A stretch of DNA of 64,000 nucleotides from Deltaproteobacteria bacterium YD0425bin51 (GTDB taxonomy: Bacteria > Desulfobacterota > Desulfobacteria > Desulfobacterales > YD0425bin51), in NCBI GenBank assembly GCA_002753225.1, contig PDZS01000025.1, positions 1 to 64,000 on the forward strand, read 5' to 3'. Below are positions 51,710 to 61,439 of the stretch, piece by piece (the first letter of the stretch is position 1; each line of letters opens with the position of its first letter). The notes under the pieces are model-generated. The model had not been told where the DNA came from. It was given only the letters and a program-made list of their open reading frames with translations, and did no database searches. Made by a program: the position numbers and the translations under genes.

Positions 51710-53239
51710 CTATACTCCCAATACTTCAATAATTTCAATCTGCTCCAAATGAAATTGCGGATTAGGATAAATTACAATTTTTTTCCCTAAAATACGTTCC
51801 AGTGAATTTATAATTTCTTTTTCTTCACCATGCAAAAGCTCTGCAATAGAAGGATTTACTTTGATTGTAAAAGATTTTCCCATCATATCATGGCTCTGCC
51901 TTATAACTTCTCTGTAAATATTGTAGCATATAGTCTCTTTTGATAGGAGATATCCTTCACCATCACAATAAAGGCAAGGTTCACATAGCATACTCTGCAT
52001 AGATTTTTTTGTCCGCTTCCTAGTCATTTGAACAATACCTAGTTCAGAAATAGGCAAAATATGAGTTTTACTTCTATCTTTCTTTAGAGCTTCTTTTAAG
52101 GCATTAAAAATTTTATCCTGATGAGCCTTTTTTTCCATATCTATGAAATCAATAACTATAATTCCACCAATATCTCTTAGAACTATTTGATATGCGATTT
52201 CTTTTACTGCTTCTAAATTTGTTTTTAAGATTGTCTCTTCAAAATTATGCTTTCCAACATATTTTCCGGTATTTACATCAATCGCTACTAATGCTTCAGT
52301 TTGCTCAATAACAATATATCCTCCTGATTTTAACCATATTTTTTTCTTTAAAGATCTTGATATGTCTCCTTCTATATTATAAGCATCAAAAATTGGCTCA
52401 TCACCCTCATAAAGTTCTACACAGCTTTTTAGGGTTGGCATAAATTCATCTAGAAATAACAGTATAGATTGGTATGCTGTCTTAGAGTCAATGATTAGTT
52501 TATGAGCTTCATGGGTTAAAATATCTCTGACAGCTTTTAAAATTATATTTAATTCCTGATGCAAAAGAGCAGGTCCTGGTATTGTTTTATATTTTTTTTG
52601 GATTTTTTCCCATAAATTAGATAAAAATATCATTTCATACGTTAGCTTTTCTTCTTCTACTCCTTCGCTTGCTGTCCTTACGATATAGCCTGAGTTGTTT
52701 TTTCTAAGGCCTGAAACTATTGCTTTGAGTCGATTCCTTTCTGCTTCTTCTTCTATACGCTTAGATATGCCAATGTTTCCTGATGTGGGAAGGAAGACCA
52801 AAAAGCGGCCAGGCAGGGATATGTGGCATGTAAGGCGTGGACCTTTTGTGCCAATTGGAGCTTTAGCAACTTGGACAAGTATATCTTGACCTTCTGATAT
52901 AATTTCTTCAATTCTTGCTTCACGATTTATAACAGGTGTATCGTTGTTTTTAGATGATTCTTCGTCTGATTCATCTATGCAAGTAAATATATCGTTAAAT
53001 TCTGAACAAGGTGAGGATATGGCATCATGTACATATAAGAAAGCAGCATTTTCTAATCCAATATCAATAAATGCAGCCTGCATGCCAGGCAGCACTCTCT
53101 GAACCTTACCTTTATAAATATTCCCTGCAATATTTCTTCCCCGCCTTCTTTCAATGAAAAACTCGGTAATGGTTCTATCTTCCATAAGGGCAACCCGGGT
53201 TTCATGCTCCATCGCATTTATTACTAACACTCGTTGCAT
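51710..53239 (-). CDS. rng: ribonuclease G
   Basis: A 509-residue RNase E/G-family endonuclease for rRNA and mRNA processing. It has an S1-like RNA-binding domain at about 35-120 (GNIYKGKVQRVLPGMQAAFI), the catalytic Asp residues in VAIDVNTGKYVGKHNFEETI and GGIIVIDFIDM, and the zinc-link CEPCLYCDGEG. The start overlaps the end of the radical SAM gene by 16 bases, a linkage common in deltaproteobacteria. Normal length for RNase G, without the RNase E scaffold tail. Confidence 0.93.
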   Translation of the reverse strand: MQRVLVINAMEHETRVALMEDRTITEFFIERRRGRNIAGNIYKGKVQRVLPGMQAAFIDIGLENAAFLYVHDAISSPCSEFNDIFTCIDESDEESSKNNDTPVINREARIEEIISEGQDILVQVAKAPIGTKGPRLTCHISLPGRFLVFLPTSGNIGISKRIEEEAERNRLKAIVSGLRKNNSGYIVRTASEGVEEEKLTYEMIFLSNLWEKIQKKYKTIPGPALLHQELNIILKAVRDILTHEAHKLIIDSKTAYQSILLFLDEFMPTLKSCVELYEGDEPIFDAYNIEGDISRSLKKKIWLKSGGYIVIEQTEALVAIDVNTGKYVGKHNFEETILKTNLEAVKEIAYQIVLRDIGGIIVIDFIDMEKKAHQDKIFNALKEALKKDRSKTHILPISELGIVQMTRKRTKKSMQSMLCEPCLYCDGEGYLLSKETICYNIYREVIRQSHDMMGKSFTIKVNPSIAELLHGEEKEIINSLERILGKKIVIYPNPQFHLEQIEIIEVLGV

Positions 53240-55659
53240 TTTAATATTTTTCCTTGCTTTATATCGAATGCATTAATTTTAAAAATAGCTTGTACAACTT
53301 CAGGCGGTCTAACATTTTTTAATGTTACCTTAAGATTGTATTTGTCTAGTATTTTAATATCAGAAACAGCTTCTTTTAAATTAATGCTTTTGCTTTTTCC
53401 TTTTTGATTTATTCTTGTAATAATTACTGTTTCTTCATTATTATATAATTCTAATTTTTTTTCATCAAAAAAATCATCTTTAATTGTTATTAAGTATGTA
53501 ATACTATTTTTTTCAGTTTTTTCACTCCCTGCTAATTTACATTCTTTTATGAGTAAGCCTTGTGGAATATTTTCATTAAGAGAGGATTTAATATATTCAA
53601 AGCTTATATTTTCTGCAGCATGAATATAAAAAGATTCAAATAAGCTTTCAGTGCCTATTGGCAAAGGATCATCAAAATAAATTTTTGGCATAGGATGAAA
53701 GCCTTCTGAAAATTTTATGGGAATGCAGCTTCTTTTTATAGCTCTAATAAAAATATTTACTAATTCTAAATGTCCAAAATATTTTGCATCTCCTGTTTTG
53801 GAATATGAAATTTTTAATTTTTTATAAATAGGCAAATTTTGTTTTTCATATAAAGGAATAAGATTAACTGTACTACTTTCAAAAATAACTGGTTTAATAT
53901 TTTCAAAGTCACAAACTCCGCAAGCAGAACAATCTCCATTTCTGCAATCTATTGTAGATTCACCTTTTTTTGCTTTTTCAAGCTCTTTTATGAGATAATC
54001 TTTCGAGACTTTTATATCTATGTGATCCCAGGGAAGAGTCTCTATTAAACTTATTTCTCGTCCTATATAAAAATCAACATCAATTTTTTCATCATTTATA
54101 GCTTCCTCCCACAGTTTGTATCTAAACAAATCACTCCAGCCGTCAAATCTACAGCCTTTTTGGTGAGCAGAAACCAAAAGACGTGAAAGCTTTTTGTCCC
54201 CTCTTGCAAAAAGTCCTTCTAAAACAGATGCTTCTGGTTTTTGAAATTTAAAATCAACTCCAGAAATTTTCAAAGAATTTCTAAGCCAATTTATTTTATC
54301 TTTAGATTGTTCAAGAGAAATCTGGGGAATCCATTGAAAAGGAGTATGCGGCTTTGGTATAAAAGTTGTAATACTTACATTAATTTGACCGCGACCTTTT
54401 ATTCCCTTAATCTGTTTTAAGTTTTTGATAAAATCTATCATTGAAATTAAATCTTCATCTGTTTCATAAGGAAGTCCTATCATAAAATAAAGTTTTATTA
54501 CCTTCCATCCCATATCAAAAGCATTTTTAATAGTATTTATTATTTCTTCATCTGTAATATTTTTATTTATTATGTTACGAAGTTTTTGGCTGCCTGCCTC
54601 AGGAGCTATAGTAAACCCTGTTTTTCTTACTTTTTTTATAAGGTTCATAAGGTTTGGGGTGAGAGTTTCTGCTCTTATTGAAGGAAAAGAAATAGAAATA
54701 TGTTCTTTAGAATATCTATCCATAAGAGTTTCCATAAGAGGCACAAGACAGCTATAGTCCCCAACGCTTAAAGAAAGAAGTGACAAATCTTCATAACCTG
54801 TTTTTAAAATAGCACGCTTTGTGATTTCAGTTAAATTTTCTATTGAACGTTCGCGTACAGGTCTATAAATCATGCTGGCTTGGCAAAATCTACATCCTCT
54901 TGTACATCCTCTTGAAACTTCAAGACGCAATCTGTCATGTACACTCTTGCCATATGCTATAATTGGAGCATCTGGGAAAGGAGAAGTATCTAAATTACTA
55001 ACAATAGCTCTCTTTATTTTAGTTTTCCCTGCTTCAAAATATGACGGGATATAAACTCCTTCTATTTTGGACCATTCTTTAAGAAGCAAATCTTTATCTT
55101 TAACATTGTTTTCTTTCCAATTTAAATAAGCTTTAGATATTTCCACCACAACATTTTCACCGTCTCCTATAACCATTGCATCAAAGAATTCAGAAACAGG
55201 CTCTGGATTGCAAGTACAAGGTCCGCCTGCTATTATAAATGGAAAAGATAAATCTCTTTGGGATGAATAAAAAGGGATATTTGATAATTCAAGAATTGTA
55301 AGTATATTTGTAAAATTAAGCTCATACAAAAGGCTGAAACCAATTATATCAAATTTATTTAAAGGACTTTTTGATTCTAAAGAGATGATTGGAAGTTTAG
55401 ATGACTTAAGATATCGTTCCATATCTATTGCTGGAGCAAAAACTCTTTCTGCATAAATTTTTTCATTTTCGTTTAATATATGATATAAAATTTGTATCCC
55501 TAGATGTGATGTTCCGATCTCATAAAGATCAGGAAACGCAAGGGCTATATGGAGTTTTATCTTATCTTTATTTTTTATAATTGCATTTGTTTCTGTTCCT
55601 AAATAACGGCTAGGTTGCTCAATAAGAGGTAAGATATCTTGAAACGTTTTTATCTGCAT
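53224..55659 (-). CDS. TIGR03960-type B12-binding radical SAM protein fused to a TIGR03936/DUF2344 domain
   Basis: An 811-residue protein. The N-terminal cobalamin-binding-like region (about 40-200) precedes a radical SAM core. The cluster Cys residues are in SRGCTRGCRFCQASMIYRP and SAM-binding EAGSQKLRNIINKN follows. Two short Cys clusters (DCRNGDCSACGVCDF) occur near residue 580. The last 210 residues are a DUF2344-like domain beginning KLKISYSKTGDAKYFGHLEL. The chemistry is unknown; the family is linked to rng by gene order and may modify RNA or a cofactor. Full length for fused forms. Confidence 0.88.
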   Translation of the reverse strand: MQIKTFQDILPLIEQPSRYLGTETNAIIKNKDKIKLHIALAFPDLYEIGTSHLGIQILYHILNENEKIYAERVFAPAIDMERYLKSSKLPIISLESKSPLNKFDIIGFSLLYELNFTNILTILELSNIPFYSSQRDLSFPFIIAGGPCTCNPEPVSEFFDAMVIGDGENVVVEISKAYLNWKENNVKDKDLLLKEWSKIEGVYIPSYFEAGKTKIKRAIVSNLDTSPFPDAPIIAYGKSVHDRLRLEVSRGCTRGCRFCQASMIYRPVRERSIENLTEITKRAILKTGYEDLSLLSLSVGDYSCLVPLMETLMDRYSKEHISISFPSIRAETLTPNLMNLIKKVRKTGFTIAPEAGSQKLRNIINKNITDEEIINTIKNAFDMGWKVIKLYFMIGLPYETDEDLISMIDFIKNLKQIKGIKGRGQINVSITTFIPKPHTPFQWIPQISLEQSKDKINWLRNSLKISGVDFKFQKPEASVLEGLFARGDKKLSRLLVSAHQKGCRFDGWSDLFRYKLWEEAINDEKIDVDFYIGREISLIETLPWDHIDIKVSKDYLIKELEKAKKGESTIDCRNGDCSACGVCDFENIKPVIFESSTVNLIPLYEKQNLPIYKKLKISYSKTGDAKYFGHLELVNIFIRAIKRSCIPIKFSEGFHPMPKIYFDDPLPIGTESLFESFYIHAAENISFEYIKSSLNENIPQGLLIKECKLAGSEKTEKNSITYLITIKDDFFDEKKLELYNNEETVIITRINQKGKSKSINLKEAVSDIKILDKYNLKVTLKNVRPPEVVQAIFKINAFDIKQGKILKCNEC

Positions 55660-55715
55660 GATATTAAAAATACTTTCATATTAAAATTGTTAATGTTAAT
55701 TTAAAGGATACTTTT

Positions 55716-57101
55716 ATGTTAAATAAAATCAACAAGAAATTATTATTATTTTTTATTTTTCTTTATATCCCACAAAATGTCTTTTGTGAAGAATATTCAC
55801 GAGAGACCCCTATAGTTAAAGCAGTCCGAAAAGTTAGTCCTGCTGTTGTAAATATAAGCTCAGAATATGAAATAAAGAGAGGTGAAAATCCTTTTTCTCA
55901 ATTTGGCGGCGATTCTTTCTTTGATTTTTTCTTTAAGGATTTTTTTGATCCTGGCTATAATCGTAAATACAAAAGAAGCAGTTTAGGCTCTGGCGTAATT
56001 ATAGATGGTAAAAGGGGTTTTATTTTAACTAACGCTCATGTTATTTCTAAAGCAACCAATATAACTGTAATATTAAAAGATGAGCGCGAGCTGACTGCTC
56101 AAATTATAGGTTCTGACCCAGCCTCTGATCTGGCTGTTCTTCGCATTTCTTCTAATAAATCATTGCCAGCCATTGAAATGGGTAATTCAGATGATTTGAT
56201 GATTGGTGAAACTGTCATTGCCATTGGTAACCCTTTTGGCTTTTCAAATACGGTTACAACTGGTGTAATAAGTGCTTTAAATAGGAACTTCAGAATAGAT
56301 GATAATGAGTTTCAGGATTTTATCCAGACAGATGCATCTATAAATCCGGGAAATAGCGGTGGTCCTCTTTTAAACATAAATGGAGAACTGATAGGTATAA
56401 ATACGGCAATATATGCTAAAGCACAAGGTATTGGCTTTGCCATTCCAATAAATAAAGCAAAAAGAATTATTTCAGATTTAATAAGTCATGGCGAAGTAGT
56501 CGAACCATGGATTGGCCTTCATGTTCAGGATATTGATGAAAGGCTGGCAGAGTATTTAAATATTTCAGGAAAAAGGGGTGTAATAGTTAAAAAAGTAGAA
56601 GAAGGAAGCCCTGCAAAACAAGCTGGAGTAAAATACGGCGATGTTGTTTTGGCAATAAAAAATAAATCTATACGTTCTTCTTCAGAATATAATAATGTCA
56701 TTAGAGATTATTCCCCTGGAGATAGACTTGAGATGCAGATATGGCGAAATAATAAAGAGGAGACTATCTATGTCAAGGCAATTGATTTTCCAATTTCAAT
56801 GGCAAAAAACATAGCCTTTGACTTATTTGGAATTGAAGTTCAAAATCTTTCTTCTAAGTACAAAATATATACAAAAGAAGGTGTTGTAATTTCTAAGCTA
56901 AATCGCTATTCTTATTTAGCAAAAATTGGAGTAAGGCCTGGTGATATCATAAGACAAATTGATGAAATAAAGATTAAAGATAAAGATGATTTTGAAAAAG
57001 CAATTGCAAAATATAGGACTAAAGAATCTGTTGTTATATTATTGCAGCGTGATAATAGACTTTATAATATTAATGTAAAGTTTCAATATGAAATGGAATA
57101 A
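55716..57101 (+). CDS. HtrA/Deg-family periplasmic serine protease
   Basis: A 461-residue protease with a signal peptide (about 1-25). The catalytic triad is His in FILTNAHVISKATN, Asp in SDPASDLAVLRIS and Ser in SINPGNSGGPLLNING. Two PDZ domains follow (about 270-365 and 370-455). It degrades misfolded envelope proteins. A Gly/Phe-rich segment around FGGDSFFDFFFKDFFDPG precedes the protease domain, as in other DegQ-like proteins. The next gene starts 2 bases after its stop. Confidence 0.93.
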   Translation: MLNKINKKLLLFFIFLYIPQNVFCEEYSRETPIVKAVRKVSPAVVNISSEYEIKRGENPFSQFGGDSFFDFFFKDFFDPGYNRKYKRSSLGSGVIIDGKRGFILTNAHVISKATNITVILKDERELTAQIIGSDPASDLAVLRISSNKSLPAIEMGNSDDLMIGETVIAIGNPFGFSNTVTTGVISALNRNFRIDDNEFQDFIQTDASINPGNSGGPLLNINGELIGINTAIYAKAQGIGFAIPINKAKRIISDLISHGEVVEPWIGLHVQDIDERLAEYLNISGKRGVIVKKVEEGSPAKQAGVKYGDVVLAIKNKSIRSSSEYNNVIRDYSPGDRLEMQIWRNNKEETIYVKAIDFPISMAKNIAFDLFGIEVQNLSSKYKIYTKEGVVISKLNRYSYLAKIGVRPGDIIRQIDEIKIKDKDDFEKAIAKYRTKESVVILLQRDNRLYNINVKFQYEME

Positions 57102-57103
57102 AT

Positions 57104-57973
57104 ATGGGAGAGATTTCTAAGCAGTTATCTAAAATGATTAAAGAATCACGTAGCCGGAAGGTAATATCTTTGACTGATTACGTAAAAGGGAAAAAAACTC
57201 TGGAAGACGGTAGTATTAAAGATGTGGATGAACTTGTAAAAAAAGGATTAGACCCGCTTCATGCAATATATGTTTCTGTCCAGAATTTTACTTCTGCTAT
57301 ATCAGAATTACTTTCAGAACTTTCTATATTCGAAGAATTTTATGATATTGTAACATCAGTAGAAGAAAAGTATTTAAAACAAGGTATAACGCAAAGTCCA
57401 ATCACAAAAAGTTATTTTACAACATGGGCTTTTTTTGATCTCTGTTTTGGACAGGACAATGAAACAATTGGGACATGTATTTTAGACGTTAGCAAAGAAT
57501 TAAATTTATCGTCAATATTTACAGACGTTATAAAGATATTTCAGCTTTCTCGCATGGGAATTTATACACATTGCGGCAGCAAAGGTCCAAAAGTATTGTT
57601 TAAGGAACTTTTAACAGAGGAAGAGTATTATTGTCATGTAGCATCAGGCTATTTAGGCGAGAAAGGACAAATTTGGTTTATAAGAGTACTCCCACCTTTG
57701 ACCAATTTTGATTATAGCGTTATCTTTACGACACCATATATTTTAAAAACAAGCAAAAAAGGATTGTCATCTTTTTTAGCAAGAACAATCCCTAAAACAG
57801 GAATAAATATAGCCAAAAATGCCTTGTATCATTTTATGAAATATGGTTTGAATCGGAATTATTGGCATGAATATATCTGTAATGCCTATAAAGATTCTCA
57901 GTATAATGCAATTTTTCTATCAGGCGTTCCAGATATAAAAAGAAATATTTTTCCAAAACCACTTGATTCGTAA
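57104..57973 (+). CDS. unknown protein co-transcribed with the Deg protease
   Basis: A 289-residue protein without signal peptide or clear membrane segment. It starts GEISKQLSKMIKESRSRKVI and contains a helical LDPLHAIYVSVQNFTSAISE, a central RMGIYTHCGSKGPKVLFKEL and a C-terminal LNRNYWHEYICNAYKDSQYN. No family was recognised. Its 2-base spacing from the protease gene implies one transcript. The protein could be a cytoplasmic partner, but nothing in the sequence indicates its role. Confidence 0.65.
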   Translation: MGEISKQLSKMIKESRSRKVISLTDYVKGKKTLEDGSIKDVDELVKKGLDPLHAIYVSVQNFTSAISELLSELSIFEEFYDIVTSVEEKYLKQGITQSPITKSYFTTWAFFDLCFGQDNETIGTCILDVSKELNLSSIFTDVIKIFQLSRMGIYTHCGSKGPKVLFKELLTEEEYYCHVASGYLGEKGQIWFIRVLPPLTNFDYSVIFTTPYILKTSKKGLSSFLARTIPKTGINIAKNALYHFMKYGLNRNYWHEYICNAYKDSQYNAIFLSGVPDIKRNIFPKPLDS

Positions 57974-58054
57974 AAGAAATGTAAAAGGATCCTTTCCACC
58001 TTCCTATTTTCCATATTTTGAATTATCATTGTATCTAAAAGGAGATATACAATT

Positions 58055-59575
58055 ATGAATAATTCAAAATATGGAAAAAATGTTTTGTTTGTTTACCCCC
58101 AAATCCCTGCTAATACCTATTGGAGTTTTAAACATGCGCTGAAATTTATAAATAAAAAAAGCGCAATGCCCCCCTTAGGCTTAATAACAATAGCTGGCTT
58201 TTTCCCAAAATCATATAATTTAAGACTAGTAGATATGAATATCGAACCGTTAGATGAATCTCATATTTTATGGGCTGATTTTGTATTTACTGGAGCAATG
58301 ATTGTTCAAAAGGAATCTTTTCAAAATGTTGTAAAAGTATGCAACAAATTAGGAAAACCAGTTGTAGCTGGCGGTCCTTATCCAACGTCCAGTTATAGTG
58401 AAATATCAGGAGTAAGCCATTTTGTAATTGGTGAGGTAGAAGATATATTTAATAAGTTTTTAGATGATCTGGAAAATGGTAAAGCAGATTATATTTACAG
58501 GTCAGAAAAAACGCCTGATATTTCTAATAGTATACTACCAAGGTTTGATCTTTTAAATATGGATGCTTACGGGTCAATGTCTATTCAGTATTCAAGAGGA
58601 TGTCCTTTTAAATGTGAGTTTTGTGATATATGGAAAAATTATGGAAATACGCCAAGACTTAAATCTTCTAAAAGCATATTAAATGAGCTTGATTCTCTTT
58701 ATGATTTAGGATGGACAGGCGCTGTGTTTGTTGTAGATGATAATTTTATAGGGAATAAAAAGCGTGTGAAAAGTGAACTTTTACCTGCACTTATAAAATG
58801 GCAGGAGGAACATAATCATATATATCGTTTTTTTACAGAAGCAAGCATTAATATGGCTTCAGATGAAGAATTACTATGTTTAATGAGAGATGCCGGATTT
58901 AATGAAGTTTTTATAGGAATTGAAACACCATCTAAAGAAGGATTAAAAGAAACAGGCAAATCTCAAAATATTTCATGTAATATGGAAGAAGCAGTTCAAA
59001 AGATTCAAAGTTACGGGATAGAAGTAATGGCAGGCTTTATAATAGGCTTTGACAGCGATACAGATGATATATTTGATAGGCAGATTTCTTTTATTCAAAA
59101 AACAGGAATACCTAAAGCTATGATAGGATTACTTAATGCTCTCCCGGGTACTGCTCTTTATCAAAGGATGCAAACAGAAGGAAGGCTTTTAGACGAATCC
59201 AATGGAAATAATACCCATTCAATGGAAACAAATTTTATTACAAAGATGGAAAAGGGAAAACTTAAGACTGGATACATGAGGGTGTTAAAAACATTATATG
59301 GTTTAAATTTAAAAAATTATTTCAACAGATGTAGCACACTTTTAGATAATATTGGAAATAATTCAAAATTATTTAAGAGAAAAGTTGAGTTTAAAGAAAT
59401 TCAAATGCTTCTAAGGTCTTTTTTTATACAGGGATCAAGTAGATATGGATATCAATATATGAAATTTCTTATGAGAAACTTTATTAAACATATGAATACA
59501 TTTCCAGAAGCTGTACGCATGTGTATTGAAGGGCATCATTTCTATATGATTACGCAGGAGTCTTTAGAGGCATAG
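58055..59575 (+). CDS. B12-binding radical SAM protein with DUF4070-like C-terminus (HpnP-like)
   Basis: A 506-residue enzyme. The N-terminal cobalamin-binding domain (about 10-150) ends near AGGPYPTSSYSEISGVSHFV. The radical SAM Cys triad is in SRGCPFKCEFCDIWKNYG and is followed by GAVFVVDDNFIGNKKRV, which strongly recalls HpnP-type C-methylases. The C-terminal third (about 370-506) corresponds to DUF4070. AAAGGAG precedes the ATG. HpnP methylates hopanoids at C-2, but no hopanoid cyclase is here, so the substrate is open. Family assignment is firm, function is not. Confidence 0.82.
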   Translation: MNNSKYGKNVLFVYPQIPANTYWSFKHALKFINKKSAMPPLGLITIAGFFPKSYNLRLVDMNIEPLDESHILWADFVFTGAMIVQKESFQNVVKVCNKLGKPVVAGGPYPTSSYSEISGVSHFVIGEVEDIFNKFLDDLENGKADYIYRSEKTPDISNSILPRFDLLNMDAYGSMSIQYSRGCPFKCEFCDIWKNYGNTPRLKSSKSILNELDSLYDLGWTGAVFVVDDNFIGNKKRVKSELLPALIKWQEEHNHIYRFFTEASINMASDEELLCLMRDAGFNEVFIGIETPSKEGLKETGKSQNISCNMEEAVQKIQSYGIEVMAGFIIGFDSDTDDIFDRQISFIQKTGIPKAMIGLLNALPGTALYQRMQTEGRLLDESNGNNTHSMETNFITKMEKGKLKTGYMRVLKTLYGLNLKNYFNRCSTLLDNIGNNSKLFKRKVEFKEIQMLLRSFFIQGSSRYGYQYMKFLMRNFIKHMNTFPEAVRMCIEGHHFYMITQESLEA

Positions 59576-59578
59576 ATA

Positions 59579-59992
59579 TTATTCAAATATTTCAGAAATT
59601 GGAATTTTAATGTCTATAATTTCATCTATTACATCGCCGGTGAAAAAGGTTTTATAGCTATCCTTAGAAGAGAAAACCATTACATTGTGTGGGATAGCTA
59701 TAACTAACCAACAAGATTTGATCCCTGCGTCAAAGTAAATATTAAATTTATTAAGAGCTTCTTCTACTGTTTGAGAGGGAGAGAGTATTTCTATTGCAAG
59801 AAGAGGGAGTTCCTCCATTCTTTTTATATCTCTAATTATTGGTTTCCGTTTTGTGTATAGACAAATATCTGGAATATGCTCTGCTCCATTAATATTAATA
59901 CTCAATTCAGAAAAAATAGAATACTTTTTAATAGTTTTTAAAACAGCTATTAAGTTTGCCTGAATAAGACTATGATTATAGCTTGGTGACAT
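59579..59992 (-). CDS. Uma2-family putative PD-(D/E)xK nuclease
   Basis: A 137-residue protein beginning MSPSYNHSLIQANLIAVL. The nuclease-like motifs are HIPDICLYTKRKP and LLAIEILSPSQTVEEALNKF, followed by YFDAGIKSCWLVIAIPHNVM. It is shorter than typical Uma2 proteins (about 190), but a short form starting this way is, from memory, a recognised subgroup. The ATG at 59992 is chosen, although GTG 59998 is possible. Uma2 proteins are abundant in cyanobacteria and Desulfobacterota with unknown function. Confidence 0.75.
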   Translation of the reverse strand: MSPSYNHSLIQANLIAVLKTIKKYSIFSELSININGAEHIPDICLYTKRKPIIRDIKRMEELPLLAIEILSPSQTVEEALNKFNIYFDAGIKSCWLVIAIPHNVMVFSSKDSYKTFFTGDVIDEIIDIKIPISEIFE

Positions 59993-60007
59993 ATTCACCT
60001 CATTTAC

Positions 60008-60030
60008 GCGCCAAGCAGATCACTTGGCGC
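60008..60030. terminator. hairpin between bTHX and Uma2-type genes
   Basis: GCGCCAAG (60008-60015) pairs perfectly with CTTGGCGC (60023-60030) around a 7-base loop. It lies 11 bases beyond the bTHX stop on the minus strand. The T-run after it is poor, so it may be an RNA stabiliser or a weak terminator. Confidence 0.55.
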
Positions 60031-60040
60031 TGTTTCTAAA

Positions 60041-60154
60041 TTATTCTTCTTTTTTGTCTTTATTTTCTTTATCTTTTTTCTTTTTAGGTCTCGAATTGCC
60101 ATGAGTACCCCTTGCGATTTTACCTCTTCTACTTCTAAGATCCCCTTTTCCCAT
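60041..60154 (-). CDS. small ribosomal protein bTHX
   Basis: A 37-residue, very basic protein, MGKGDLRSRRGKIARGTHGN then SRPKKKKDKENKDKKEE. The pattern GKGDxxxxRGKxxRGTxGxSRP is that of the 30S protein THX, first known from Thermus and now seen in many bacteria. A strong AAAGGAGGTGA lies ahead of the ATG. The acidic-basic tail after the core is longer than in Thermus. Easily missed because of its size. Confidence 0.88.
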   Translation of the reverse strand: MGKGDLRSRRGKIARGTHGNSRPKKKKDKENKDKKEE

Positions 60155-60188
60155 TTTTTGCTCACCTCCTTTATTATAAAATTTTTAG

Positions 60189-61439
60189 TTATATATCCTT
60201 TAATAATCTATTTGATGTTGAATTTTCAATCATATTTTTAAAAGATTCCATTATATCTAAAATGATTTTTATTTCTGATGTTTCATTTATTGGAAGATAT
60301 GACTCTCCTTTTTGTTCTAATGCTTCAAAAACATAACTAATTGAGATTTTGTTTATATCCAATGCAGGTTGATAAATTGAATAATCTAATTTGGACTCGA
60401 TCTCTACTATAACATTTGCTTCTATAAGCTCTATAAGCATGTTAGTTATTAAAAATATAGGTATATTTATTGAATTTGAAATTTCAGGAGCTCCTATTGG
60501 TTGTTCCCCTTTTTCAAACTTTTTTATAATTTGCCTTGTAATTTCCAATGCAAGTATTTTTTTGAAAAAAGGTGTTACATTTTTAACTCCATGCTTTGAT
60601 TCATACCAATCAAGGTTTTGACATGCAAAAGATATTTGAGCTCCAAATAAAACAATAAACCAGCTCACCTGAACCCAAGCCAAAAATAATGGAAAAGCTG
60701 AAAAACTTCCATAGATTGCGTTATAGCTAGCTACGCCTATTTGGAATTTTATATATATCCATTGAGCGCATTGATATATAATTCCTGTAATTATCCCTGC
60801 AAGTAAAGCAGGCTTAATTCGTACTTTTGTGTTTGGTAAAAAAATATATATTACTATAAAAAAAGTGGATAGAAAACAATATGGTAAAAATTTCAAACTA
60901 AATAATGTTAGAAATTTTACCACAGATATTTTCCCTGTTATATAAGTCATAATAGCTGAAATTAAGAAAGTGATACCAGATGATAAAACTAAAAAAATTG
61001 GAATGATAAATAGCATTGATAAATAGTCGCTAAACTTTCTAGTAAAAGACCTTGATGTTTCGACTTCCCATATCATATTTAAAGAATCTTCTATGTTTTC
61101 AAGAAGCTTAATTCCTGCCCAAATTAAGATTATTGCTCCAACTCCTGCAATTGCGGAGCTTCTAGTTTTTTCTAAAAGATTAGTTGCATATGCAATAATT
61201 TGACTTGCAACTTCGTGATAACCTGGGAAATCTTCAACAAGTTTTTTTTCTAAAAGTTTTTCATAGCCAAATCCTTTTGCAATACCTAGAGCAATAGCAA
61301 CTAGTGGAACAACAGAAAGGAGAAAATAAAAGGTTAAAGCAGATGCCATTAGATAACATTTATTTTCGTTAAATCTGCGAGCAGATAAAGTCAAGATTTT
61401 GATTGTTTTTATAAAAATGGCTTTGAGTTTAGAATTCAT
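60189..61439 (-). CDS. YihY/BrkB-family inner-membrane protein with C-terminal extension
   Basis: A 416-residue protein with six membrane segments (about 30-270). ENKCYLMASALTFYFLLSVV is at the first segment, ILIWAGIKLLENIEDSLNMI precedes the cytoplasmic loop, and YGSFSAFPLFLAWVQVSWFI is near the last segment. The C-terminal 140 residues form a soluble winged-helix-like extension, as in some longer family members. It was once named RNase BN, which is not supported. Its role is probably in membrane transport or envelope function. It overlaps the NrdG-type gene by 4 bases. Confidence 0.88.
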   Translation of the reverse strand: MNSKLKAIFIKTIKILTLSARRFNENKCYLMASALTFYFLLSVVPLVAIALGIAKGFGYEKLLEKKLVEDFPGYHEVASQIIAYATNLLEKTRSSAIAGVGAIILIWAGIKLLENIEDSLNMIWEVETSRSFTRKFSDYLSMLFIIPIFLVLSSGITFLISAIMTYITGKISVVKFLTLFSLKFLPYCFLSTFFIVIYIFLPNTKVRIKPALLAGIITGIIYQCAQWIYIKFQIGVASYNAIYGSFSAFPLFLAWVQVSWFIVLFGAQISFACQNLDWYESKHGVKNVTPFFKKILALEITRQIIKKFEKGEQPIGAPEISNSINIPIFLITNMLIELIEANVIVEIESKLDYSIYQPALDINKISISYVFEALEQKGESYLPINETSEIKIILDIMESFKNMIENSTSNRLLKDI

